Below are positions 7,444-15,518 of a stretch of 64,000 nucleotides of DNA, piece after piece. The stretch spans positions 79,943 to 143,942 of the forward strand of contig CAADTT010000078.1 of the NCBI GenBank assembly GCA_900752065.1, given 5' to 3'. Origin of the DNA: Lachnospiraceae bacterium (GTDB lineage: Bacteria > Bacillota > Clostridia > Lachnospirales > Lachnospiraceae). The translations under genes and the position numbers were made by a program. A model generated the notes under the pieces. The model was given only the letters and a program-made list of their open reading frames with translations, did not search any database and had not been told where the DNA came from. Position 1 is the first letter of the stretch. Every line of letters begins with the position of its first letter.

Positions 7444-8601
7444 TTAATGTCTCGCATACTTCCGCAGCATGGGCAGAAGTTCCTTCAAAACGCCGATGCT
7501 GTATGCAAGCTCTTCCTCCGTGTTGAACCTGCTGAAGCTGAAACGCAAAGTAGCATCCAGCAGATCTCTCTCCATTCCAATTTCCTTCAGCACCGTGCTG
7601 ACCGGAAGCTTTTTGTTCGACGAGCAGGCGGAACCGGAGGAAACAGAAATCCCCCTCTCCTCCAGCGCATGGAGCAGCACTTCGCTGCGTACGCCCCGAA
7701 AGCTGACGCTGACGATATGGGGCGCGCCCTCCTCTCCCGGCAGGCTGTTTAACACCACATCGGGAAGTTTTGCGGCTTCCTCCATAAAATATTTTTTTAA
7801 CGCCAGAAGATGTGCCCTCTTTTCCTCAAAATCCTGATAGGCTTCTCTGGCTGCCTCTCCCAGTCCTGCGATTCCGGGAACATTATCGGTGCCGGAGCGC
7901 ATACCTTTCTGCTGGCCTCCTCCCAGGATCAGAGGCCGGATTTTCACCCTCTCATTAATATATAAGAATCCCACGCCCTTCGGCCCGTGAATCTTATGTC
8001 CGCTGACCGAGAGCATGTCAATCCCCAGTCTTTTTGGGAAAATCCGATACTTTCCGTACGCCTGGATCGCATCCACATGAAAAAGAATATTGGGATGTTT
8101 TTCCTTCAGGAAACGTCCGATCTCCTCCACAGGCTCCACAGCTCCCAGTTCATTGTTTACATACATGACGGATACCAGAATAGTATCTTCACAGACCGCC
8201 TCCTGCAAAGCAGACAGGCTGATCCTTCCATAACGGTCCACCGGGAGATAGGTGACACGGAACCCCTGCTCTTCCAAATACATCATGGGTTGAATGACCG
8301 CTGCATGTTCCACCGCCGTCGTTATGATATGCATTCCTGCCCTGCGGTTCGCCAGCGCCGCTCCAACCAGCGCCCAGTTATTTGATTCTGTACCTCCGGA
8401 TGTAAAAAAGATTTCCTTTTCATTGACTTTCAAAGTCCGGGCGATCTTCTCGCGGGCATCCCGCAGATATTTTTCCGCCTCCATCCCTTTCCTGTGCCGG
8501 GAAGAGGGGTTTCCGTAATCCTCCATCATCGTTTTCACCACAATGTCACAGACATTCTCCAGGCATCTGGTTGTAGCAGAATTGTCTAAATATGCTTCCA
8601 T
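7444..8601 (-). CDS. cysteine desulfurase (NifS/IscS family, NifZ-like partner of ThiI)
   Basis: PLP-dependent class V aminotransferase that releases sulfur from cysteine as an enzyme persulfide. Motifs: AYLDNSATTRC at the N-terminus, FTSGGTESNNWAL, the PLP lysine in SVSGHKIHGPKGVGFLY near residue 200, and the persulfide cysteine loop SVSSGSACSSNKK near residue 325. I take the ATG at 8601 (385 residues) because GTGAGG lies just before it. In Bacillus the equivalent gene (nifZ) serves ThiI; its position directly before thiI suggests the same here. Confidence 0.93.
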   Translation of the reverse strand: MEAYLDNSATTRCLENVCDIVVKTMMEDYGNPSSRHRKGMEAEKYLRDAREKIARTLKVNEKEIFFTSGGTESNNWALVGAALANRRAGMHIITTAVEHAAVIQPMMYLEEQGFRVTYLPVDRYGRISLSALQEAVCEDTILVSVMYVNNELGAVEPVEEIGRFLKEKHPNILFHVDAIQAYGKYRIFPKRLGIDMLSVSGHKIHGPKGVGFLYINERVKIRPLILGGGQQKGMRSGTDNVPGIAGLGEAAREAYQDFEEKRAHLLALKKYFMEEAAKLPDVVLNSLPGEEGAPHIVSVSFRGVRSEVLLHALEERGISVSSGSACSSNKKLPVSTVLKEIGMERDLLDATLRFSFSRFNTEEELAYSIGVLKELLPMLRKYARH

Positions 8602-8723
8602 CGTTTTCCTCACTTACTTGTCACTTCTCCATACCTGCATCCCGCAGGGTTCCGCATCCACTGGAACCATCCTGTCCCTCTCTCATATGCTCTGTCCCAT
8701 AAAAGCCCTGTCTGGAAACTGCG

Positions 8724-9458
8724 TTACTCTAAATGATACATCAGAACAGACAGTACCGTCATTCCCGCAGTCTCTGTTCGCAAAATACGCTTTCCCAGGG
8801 TCACAGGCCGAAATCCCTTTTCAGCCGCATACTCGACTTCCTCCGGAGCAAAACCGCCCTCAGGACCGATAAACACCGCAATGGACTGTCCCGGCTGTAT
8901 GCCGGCGATCAGCTTTCTGGTTTCCTCCATCCCTTCTGCAAGCTCGTAGGGAAATAACTTCACATCCAATCCTGCTGCATATTCCACAGCTTCCCGAAAG
9001 TTCATTACCGGTGCGATCTTCGGAATAATGCTCCGCTTCGACTGCTTCGCTGCACTCTCGGAAATCCCCTGCCAGCGTTTCCTCTTGCTTTCCTCTTTCT
9101 TTTTATCCAGCTTCACCACCGCGCGTCTGGTCGCCGTCGGTACGATCTCATAAACCCCCAGCTCCACAGCCTTCTGAATGATAAACTCCATCTTGCCGCT
9201 TTTTGGAAGCCCCTGGAACAGATAGATTTTCGACGGAAGCTCTGTATCCGCCTCCTCGATCCACATGATTCCCGCTTCTACCCTGTCTTCTTCTACAGAC
9301 AGGATCTCACACCGGTAGGATCTTTCCTCCCCGCTGCTGACGGTAAACTGTTCTCCCACAGCCATACGCAGGACATTTTTTATATGATTCACATCACCGC
9401 CTGTAATCGTGACCGTCTTTTCCCCAATCTGCTCTGGTGATACAAAAAAATGATGCAT
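8724..9458 (-). CDS. rsmE: 16S rRNA (uracil1498-N3)-methyltransferase
   Basis: SPOUT-fold methyltransferase that makes m3U1498 in 16S rRNA. It has an N-terminal PUA-like part (MHHFFVSPEQ to about residue 70) and the knotted SAM site with AVFIGPEGGFAPEEVEYA and LGKRILRTETAGM near the C-terminus. I start at the ATG at 9458 (244 residues). The ribosome site AGGGAAG there overlaps the stop codon of prmA, so the two genes are coupled. The frame extends 13 codons further without a better start. Confidence 0.93.
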   Translation of the reverse strand: MHHFFVSPEQIGEKTVTITGGDVNHIKNVLRMAVGEQFTVSSGEERSYRCEILSVEEDRVEAGIMWIEEADTELPSKIYLFQGLPKSGKMEFIIQKAVELGVYEIVPTATRRAVVKLDKKKEESKRKRWQGISESAAKQSKRSIIPKIAPVMNFREAVEYAAGLDVKLFPYELAEGMEETRKLIAGIQPGQSIAVFIGPEGGFAPEEVEYAAEKGFRPVTLGKRILRTETAGMTVLSVLMYHLE

Positions 9459-9466
9459 GTTCTTCC

Positions 9467-10420
9467 CTAATTCTTTCTGGCTGTTACAGATACCCATTCA
9501 CCCTGATGCGTCACTTCCAGCACTTCCAGCCCTGCCGCCTGCACCGCATCGACTACTACAGTTTCTTTCTCATCAATGATACCTGATGTAATGTAAATAC
9601 CGCCCTTTTTCATCTGATGGACGATCACCGGGGTCAGCGGCACCAGTACGTCTGCCAGAATATTTGCCGCCACGATATCGTATTTCTCATAACCCACGGC
9701 ATCCTGCACTTCTTTATCATCAATGATGTTTCCGATCATCACATCCATTTTCCCATCCGGGATATCGTTCGTCTCCAGATTCTCCTTTGCTGCGGATATC
9801 GCACAGGGATCCAGATCGGTTCCCACGGCGTGCTCTGCTCCCAGCTTCAGGGCCACGATGGAAAGGATACCGCTCCCCGTTCCCACATCCAGCATCTGTG
9901 TGTCCGCTGTCACATATTTCTTCAACTGGCGCATACAGAGCTGTGTCGTCTCATGCATTCCCGTCCCAAAGGCTGTGCCGGGATCAATGTGAATGATCAT
10001 CTTATTCTCGTCCTCAGGCTTTACTTCCTCCCAGGAGGGGATGATCAGAATATCATCCACATAAAACTGATGAAAATACTGCTTCCAGTTATTGATCCAG
10101 TCTTTATCCTCTGTCTGCGACTCAGTGATCGTACACTCTCCGATGTCCATGAAACTGCGCAGTTCTTCCAGTTCTTCTCTTACCCTCTCCAGAAGCGCCT
10201 CCTTATCTTCATCCTCATCCAGATAGAAGTTCAGGTAGGCGATCCCGTCATCCGCCGGACCTTCCGGAAGAATATCCACAAACATCTGCTGCTTGTCCTG
10301 TTCTGTCAGCGGCACCTTATCTTCGATCTCTACGCCCTCCACGCCAGCTTCCGCCAGAGTGGAGATCACAATATCCTCCACCGCTGATAGGGTTTTCAAT
10401 GTAAATTTATTCCATCTCAT
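9467..10420 (-). CDS. prmA: ribosomal protein L11 methyltransferase
   Basis: SAM-dependent trimethylation of ribosomal protein L11 (317 residues from the ATG at 10420). N-terminal substrate-binding domain (about 1-110), then IIHIDPGTAFGTGMHETTQL and the SAM motif MLDVGTGSGILSIVALKLG, then VAANILADVLVPL, the NIL motif typical of the family. The prmA-rsmE order is conserved in Firmicutes. Confidence 0.95.
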   Translation of the reverse strand: MRWNKFTLKTLSAVEDIVISTLAEAGVEGVEIEDKVPLTEQDKQQMFVDILPEGPADDGIAYLNFYLDEDEDKEALLERVREELEELRSFMDIGECTITESQTEDKDWINNWKQYFHQFYVDDILIIPSWEEVKPEDENKMIIHIDPGTAFGTGMHETTQLCMRQLKKYVTADTQMLDVGTGSGILSIVALKLGAEHAVGTDLDPCAISAAKENLETNDIPDGKMDVMIGNIIDDKEVQDAVGYEKYDIVAANILADVLVPLTPVIVHQMKKGGIYITSGIIDEKETVVVDAVQAAGLEVLEVTHQGEWVSVTARKN

Positions 10421-10528
10421 ATTTTCAGATCCTCTCATTTCTCACCGGACATAAAAGCCCATTATTTATTAGTGTAACACAGTTTTTTTCATGCCGCAAC
10501 TATAGAATCTTCGTCCTCTGTAAACAAA

Positions 10529-10613
10529 GTAACAGTTCCGCCGTAGTCCCTGCAGTATACTCACTCATGCCAGCATGATTCACACACTACAGGGGCTATG
10601 GCGGAACTGTTAC
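10529..10613. repeat. 28-bp inverted repeat with GTAACAGTTC ends
   Basis: Left arm 10529-10556 begins GTAACAGTTCCGCC; right arm 10586-10613 ends GGCGGAACTGTTAC. The arms pair over 28 positions with three departures, two of which are G-U pairs if the plus strand is transcribed. The spacer is 29 nt. AAACAA occurs at both outer edges, offset by one base, and could be a decayed target duplication. Ends match the small hairpins at 3384 and 4406. No gene was seen in 10421-10683. Confidence 0.7.
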
Positions 10614-10621
10614 GAAACAAG

Positions 10622-10664
10622 AATACCGGTGAACTTCCCAAAAGGAAATCCACCAGTATTTTTT
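10622..10664. terminator. intrinsic terminator after the surface-protein gene
   Basis: TACCGGTGAACTTCC pairs with GGAAATCCACCAGTA around a 5-nt loop, with TTTTTT next on the plus strand and a weaker TTCTTGTTT on the minus strand. It lies 20 bases past the stop of the 912-residue surface protein. Confidence 0.65.
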
Positions 10665-10683
10665 GCTGCATTCATATCAAACA

Positions 10684-13422
10684 TTATTCTTTAACTTGTG
10701 ATTTCTTTTTCCACAAATATCCTGCCAGAACCGCCGCAGATGCCAGGAAGATCACTGTCATCGGAAGAACCGGAGACTGATCTCCTGTCTTCGCAGCCGT
10801 GCTCGTAGTCGTTTTACCTGTTGAGGATGTGCTGCTGCCCGTTCCTGATGTAGGTGTAGTAGGTGTGCTGCTGCTCGTGTTATAACCAGTGCCGTCCGTT
10901 CCTGTCGATGCCATCTTAAAGTTTACTTTTGACACGCTGGTGGACGATGTGTTCGTCCAGGAGCCATTGGTGTAGGTCTGCTTTCGGAACGTAACCTGCA
11001 AAGTATACGAACCTGCCTGATTGATCGTAAATGCTGCCTCATACGGTGAACTGCTCCATGTATGCTCCTCGCTGACTTTCCAGGATATCGGCAGATAGCG
11101 TTCATCTCCCTCCTTCGGGGAGGTGTTTGACATTCCTGCTCCTACGGCGCCGAAGGCAAGCCTTGAACCTGTCTTATAGGTGGTTCCTTCTGTCAATCCG
11201 TTGATCTTATTTCCATTGGCGTCAGTCCCGCCGCCATTGTTCTGTCCTGCGGTAAATACCGTATAATCTGCTGCTACTGTCGCCTCACTCGGCTCATGAT
11301 TGTCATCGCCTGCAAATCTGGTCCAGACCGTATAGGTAGCTCCTGATTTCAGTCCTCCTTCAATCGTTACCAGTCTGTCCTTCACCGTCGACTTCTTGTC
11401 CCCAAACTTCCAGTTCTCACTCTTCTCGTTCTTCGCTGTCAGCGAGGTATGGGAAGAACCGAAGAAAAGGTATTCCTGTCCTTTATAAGTCGTAAGCTGC
11501 GGCTGCCATACACCTTTTGATTTGACATAAACGGTTGTCACACTCGGTTTCTTCAATTCATCCTTGGTATGTTTGTTCGGCGCTTTCTTTATCTTATTTT
11601 TTACCGGCACTTCCAGTTCTGTGCCTGCCAGTTCATAATTATTCTCCCATGTCTCTGTCAATTTCAGATTGCTGACCGTTACGGACGTTGCCTCTTTAAC
11701 ATTTGCACTGTTAAACTTAAAAACAACCTTATCTGTATCAATCTCAGGCGTCCTTCCATTTATTTCCGGCAGGCTTATGGTTCCTGTGGCTGCCTTTTTT
11801 CCGTCATAGACCTTGGAATCAATCTTTACATTTTTTGATGTCAGCGTAATCTTTGCCTTTTTTACAGTGAATGTAATCTCCACCTGTTTGGTGCTTCCGT
11901 CTTCACCCGTCAGCTTTAACCCGTCAGTGTATGTTCCCGCATCCAGACCGGTCGTCTTCAGCCTGATCTTGATTTCTTCATTCACGCCTGCACCTGTGCT
12001 TGTCTTCGCTGGCACCATTGCTGATTTCTGTGTCAATTCAAAGTACTTTGACTGTCCCGTGGCAAATTCCACTGTTACGTTTGTCGCATTTGCCGCCATG
12101 TTTTGAATTGTCACAGGCACTTCCTTAATATCCGCAGAAGAATATCCATATTCCAGTTCCGGCAATGTTACCTTTCCTGTCTCTCCCACGCTCAGTTCAG
12201 CCTTTGTCTTCGTCAGCTCCCTCTTATTATCTTCGTCATCCTGCGTCACATTACCGCTGTATTCAGACTGTTCTGCCGTTACTGCGGCTTTTCCTGCCGG
12301 GAGATAAAGGAAGATCTCTTTGTCTGCATTCTTATAGATTCCCTGGCATCCGTATGTATATTCTTTTCCTTCGTGCATGACAGATAAATCCCCAACCTGG
12401 ACATCCGCCTTCGTAAGCTGGATAATCTTTTTGTAAACATTGACTCTCTTATCGTTCGTAACGGAAACAGCACTTCTGTTTGGCGCCGCTAGATCCACGC
12501 TTCCGCCAGAAATCTGAACCGACACTCTCTGGCTGCTGGCATTTCCCGTCACAGCGATTCCTTTTTTTGCGATGACCGTTCCATCTGTAATCTTCAGAGA
12601 AGAGGCCCCTTCTGCCTTACCATCCTCTGTCTTATTTCCTCTGGACATAGAAATATCTTTTGCCAGACTGTCCTGCGGAACCTCTATCGCCAGCTTTCCG
12701 CTCCCTCCGATCGCAAGCTCTGTATCTGCCTCCAGCACCACCGCTGCCGCATTATTTCCTTCTACGGTAAAGCGGTTCTCCCACTCAAGAGTCAGATCCA
12801 GCTTGCTTCCTTTTTTCACTTCCAGCACAGAACCCGATCCTCTCTTCAAGACCACTCCCGAAAGAATCACATGTGCCTGCTTCGTATCTGTACCTGCCAC
12901 ATCAACAACGATCTTGTCTTCATACTCCCATCCGGATTCCCCGCTTATCGTAAGCGGAGTATTGGATTGGATCGTATAGATCTTATTATCTGCATCGTAA
13001 GTATAATCCTTACCTTCCTCGCCGCCTTCAATTAACAGCTCGCCAGCCTCAGCCGCCCTCGGCGCCCTCCCCGGCTGATCCAGAATCTCTTCCACAGCCC
13101 CAGACGCCGTCGGCTGTTCCGTTTCTTTTGCGGATGTTTCCTTCGATGCCGCCTCGGAAGATCTCGTCTCGCTCTGAGGGGTTTCAGCAGCATTTGATTC
13201 GCTCTCCGCCGCATTCTTTGTTGTCGGCTGCTCCGTCTCATCCGGAAGCTTGATCATTGCCTTTGTTTCCGCCTGCGGCTTCTCTGTCTGCGTCTCTTCC
13301 GTCTGTCTTGTCTCGCTCTCTGTCTGCATTCCTGCCGCCATAACGGTGGTTGGCACCATCGTCAGTGACATACTGCATACCAGTCCGAAAATCATCAGTT
13401 TTTTTAGGATTTTGTTCTTCAT
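10684..13422 (-). CDS. large anchored surface protein with YDG-type repeat domain
   Basis: A 912-residue secreted protein. The signal peptide ends near MVPTTVMAAG (residue 30). A 100-residue Glu/Thr/Ser/Ala-rich linker follows. Then comes a beta-rich domain (about 125-320, 'YTYDADNKIYTIQSNTPLTI') resembling the carbohydrate-binding-like Cthe_2159 group. An Ig-like or ASPM/SPD-2-like stretch (about 405-520) is followed by a YDG domain (VKIDSKVYDGKKAATGTISL, about 530-620). At the C-terminus, an AAKTGD motif, a hydrophobic helix and KKKS form a sorting signal of the clostridial x-x-x-TGD type. Function unknown; adhesion or glycan binding is likely. It has its own promoter and is monocistronic. 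Confidence 0.8.
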   Translation of the reverse strand: MKNKILKKLMIFGLVCSMSLTMVPTTVMAAGMQTESETRQTEETQTEKPQAETKAMIKLPDETEQPTTKNAAESESNAAETPQSETRSSEAASKETSAKETEQPTASGAVEEILDQPGRAPRAAEAGELLIEGGEEGKDYTYDADNKIYTIQSNTPLTISGESGWEYEDKIVVDVAGTDTKQAHVILSGVVLKRGSGSVLEVKKGSKLDLTLEWENRFTVEGNNAAAVVLEADTELAIGGSGKLAIEVPQDSLAKDISMSRGNKTEDGKAEGASSLKITDGTVIAKKGIAVTGNASSQRVSVQISGGSVDLAAPNRSAVSVTNDKRVNVYKKIIQLTKADVQVGDLSVMHEGKEYTYGCQGIYKNADKEIFLYLPAGKAAVTAEQSEYSGNVTQDDEDNKRELTKTKAELSVGETGKVTLPELEYGYSSADIKEVPVTIQNMAANATNVTVEFATGQSKYFELTQKSAMVPAKTSTGAGVNEEIKIRLKTTGLDAGTYTDGLKLTGEDGSTKQVEITFTVKKAKITLTSKNVKIDSKVYDGKKAATGTISLPEINGRTPEIDTDKVVFKFNSANVKEATSVTVSNLKLTETWENNYELAGTELEVPVKNKIKKAPNKHTKDELKKPSVTTVYVKSKGVWQPQLTTYKGQEYLFFGSSHTSLTAKNEKSENWKFGDKKSTVKDRLVTIEGGLKSGATYTVWTRFAGDDNHEPSEATVAADYTVFTAGQNNGGGTDANGNKINGLTEGTTYKTGSRLAFGAVGAGMSNTSPKEGDERYLPISWKVSEEHTWSSSPYEAAFTINQAGSYTLQVTFRKQTYTNGSWTNTSSTSVSKVNFKMASTGTDGTGYNTSSSTPTTPTSGTGSSTSSTGKTTTSTAAKTGDQSPVLPMTVIFLASAAVLAGYLWKKKSQVKE

Positions 13423-13481
13423 AGCTGTCCCCTTTTTGTATCTAAATCACATAGGATCATCAATTTTCTCATATTTAGTCT

Positions 13482-13510
13482 ATTCTAATTCTTCCCCGCT
13501 CCGGTGTCAA
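13482..13510 (-). promoter_or_regulatory. sigma-A promoter of the surface-protein gene
   Basis: TTGACA, a 17-base spacer and TAGAAT on the minus strand, about 60 bases before the ATG at 13422. Confidence 0.7.
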
Positions 13511-13580
13511 CGCTAATTCCCTTAATAAATATTAAGATTTCTTTACTGCATTCTCTCTCTCCCCCAAAATGCCGTTTTCA

Positions 13581-13608
13581 TTGACATTTTTATAAAATGT
13601 GATATATT
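13581..13608 (+). promoter_or_regulatory. sigma-A promoter of the SGNH hydrolase gene
   Basis: TTGACA, a 16-base spacer and TATATT, 40 bases before the ATG at 13649; it diverges from the promoter at 13482. Confidence 0.7.
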
Positions 13609-13648
13609 AGGCTTATCTTAATTTTATCAGGAAGGAATCTTTCAACAA

Positions 13649-14371
13649 ATGAGAAAAGGCTCGACTTTGCTGGTAATTCTGGCGTCTTTTTTAATCTTAT
13701 GCCTGCTGGGATTAGCCGGGTTTGTAACCATGTTAAATCGTACAGAAGTAGTTTCAGATGCCGCTGTACCGCAGACAGAAAAGGAACTTTCCATTCAGAT
13801 GGAAGAGCCGAACGGCACGGTGATATCCGCCCAGAATCCCTATGACGAAAATAGCGGAGAACCGGATCATTCTTTTATTTTCGTAGGCGATTCCCGGACA
13901 GTCGGCATGCGCGACGCACTTTTTCAAAATGAGAATACCGACTCCTGCTCTTTTATCGCCAAGTCCGGTGAGGGTTATTACTGGCTGTATCACGAGGGGA
14001 TCGTGGAACTGGAGGAAGCTCTGCGCAAGGAGCCTTATGCCACCGTCATTTTTAACCTTGGGGTGAATGATCTAAAGGAGGCGGACCAGTACATCTCCTT
14101 CTATAAGGAGTTGTTTTCCGTCTACCATGACCCTTCCTTTTATATTATGTCGGTGAATCCCGTAAAGGATGAGAAATGCTCCGGGGCGAGCAACGCGGAG
14201 ATCACGGAATTTAATCAAAAAATACAGGAAGAATTTCCCGATCAATATCTGGACTGCAACAGCTATCTCATGGAAGAAGGCTTTGAGTCGGCGGACGGGT
14301 TGCATTATTCCAACGATACCTACCGGATGATCCATCATTTTGTGGTAGCATCTCTGGCGGAACAGAAGTAG
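13649..14371 (+). CDS. membrane-anchored SGNH/GDSL hydrolase
   Basis: A 240-residue protein with an N-terminal membrane anchor (about residues 7-29) and an extracytoplasmic SGNH hydrolase domain. The nucleophile block is FVGDSRTVGMRD near residue 78, the oxyanion Asn is in FNLGVNDL near residue 137, and the catalytic Asp/His pair is in ADGLHYSNDTYR near residue 217. Substrate unknown; acyl groups on cell-wall glycans are a common target. It resembles the SGNH protein at 56242. It converges on hemW with a one-base gap and no obvious terminator between. Confidence 0.82.
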   Translation: MRKGSTLLVILASFLILCLLGLAGFVTMLNRTEVVSDAAVPQTEKELSIQMEEPNGTVISAQNPYDENSGEPDHSFIFVGDSRTVGMRDALFQNENTDSCSFIAKSGEGYYWLYHEGIVELEEALRKEPYATVIFNLGVNDLKEADQYISFYKELFSVYHDPSFYIMSVNPVKDEKCSGASNAEITEFNQKIQEEFPDQYLDCNSYLMEEGFESADGLHYSNDTYRMIHHFVVASLAEQK

Positions 14372-14372
14372 G

Positions 14373-15518
14373 TCACAGCAGAAATTCCGCCAGCACATAA
14401 TTGCTCACATCAATTCCCTGCTCGGTCAGGAAGACCCTCTGGTTTTCCCGGCGGAGCAGTTTTTTTGCCTCCAGCTTCCCGGTAACCTCTCCATAGACTT
14501 CCTCATAGCTGCAGGAAAACTTTTTTTCGAAATCTTCCACGGAGATCCCGCTGGTCAGGCGCAGCCCCAGAAACATAAACTCTTCCATCTGAGAAGAAAT
14601 GCTCAATCGTTCCTCGTCCTCTCTGGAAAAATCATGCCTTAGATATTTTGCCAGATCCGCCGTGTTCCGGAAGCGCACCTCATGCATCAGGGAGGAAGCG
14701 CCCAGACCAAAGCCCCGGTAATTCTCCCGTCTCCAGTAACCGCAGTTATGGCGGCATTCCTTTCCCGCTCTGGCGTAGTTGGAAATCTCATAGCGGTGAT
14801 ACCCCCGCTCTTTTAAAATCCTGTCCGTGTCATAATACATCTGCCGTTCTTCCTCCTCAGAGGGCAGGGACGTACAGTCCAGCCCTGCCTCCCTTCGCCG
14901 TACCTCCTCCGCATACTTTTCATAGAAGGGCGTCCCCTCCTCGATGATCAGGCTGTAAGCGGAAATATGTTCCGGTTCCAGAGCAGCCGTCTTTTCCAGC
15001 GTATGCTGCCAGGTGCGGATACTCTGTCCCGGCAAGGCGGACATCAGGTCAATATTTATATTTTGGAATCCTGCTTTCCGCGCCATCCCGTATCCTTCCA
15101 GAAACTCCTCCCAGGTATGGATCCGGCCAAGCGTGTGCAGCTCCGCATTTTCCGCAGACTGAAGCCCCATGCTCAGACGGTTGATGCCCGCCGCCCGCCA
15201 CGCCGCAAGCTTCTCCTCCGTCAGTGTTCCGGGATTTGCCTCAAGTGTGATCTCTGCCCCCGGCTCCAGACGGTATTTCTCCCGCAGGGCATCCATGATG
15301 CGCCGGATAACCTCTCCGGACAAAATCGAGGGGGTGCCTCCCCCAAAGAAAATGGTGGTGACATCCCCTCCCTCCGGCTCCTGGTTTATCTCTTCTAACA
15401 GCGCCTTCACATAGGACTGCCTGTCCTGCTCCGACGAGGGAAAGGACAGGAAATCGCAGTAGGCGCATTTTCTGATACAAAACGGAATATGAATATAAAG
15501 CTCCATCTTATCTGTCAT
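14373..15518 (-). CDS. hemW: radical SAM heme chaperone HemW
   Basis: Radical-SAM protein of the HemW/HemN-like family (381 residues), which handles heme and is distinct from true coproporphyrinogen oxidases. The cluster motif CIRKCAYCDFLSFPS (CxxxCxxC) is at residues 14-28, FFGGGTPSIL near residue 60, and the HemN C-terminal domain follows. The length fits HemW (about 380), not HemN (about 450). Its start overlaps the 3' end of lepA by 11 bases, the common lepA-hemW arrangement. Confidence 0.9.
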   Translation of the reverse strand: MTDKMELYIHIPFCIRKCAYCDFLSFPSSEQDRQSYVKALLEEINQEPEGGDVTTIFFGGGTPSILSGEVIRRIMDALREKYRLEPGAEITLEANPGTLTEEKLAAWRAAGINRLSMGLQSAENAELHTLGRIHTWEEFLEGYGMARKAGFQNINIDLMSALPGQSIRTWQHTLEKTAALEPEHISAYSLIIEEGTPFYEKYAEEVRRREAGLDCTSLPSEEEERQMYYDTDRILKERGYHRYEISNYARAGKECRHNCGYWRRENYRGFGLGASSLMHEVRFRNTADLAKYLRHDFSREDEERLSISSQMEEFMFLGLRLTSGISVEDFEKKFSCSYEEVYGEVTGKLEAKKLLRRENQRVFLTEQGIDVSNYVLAEFLL

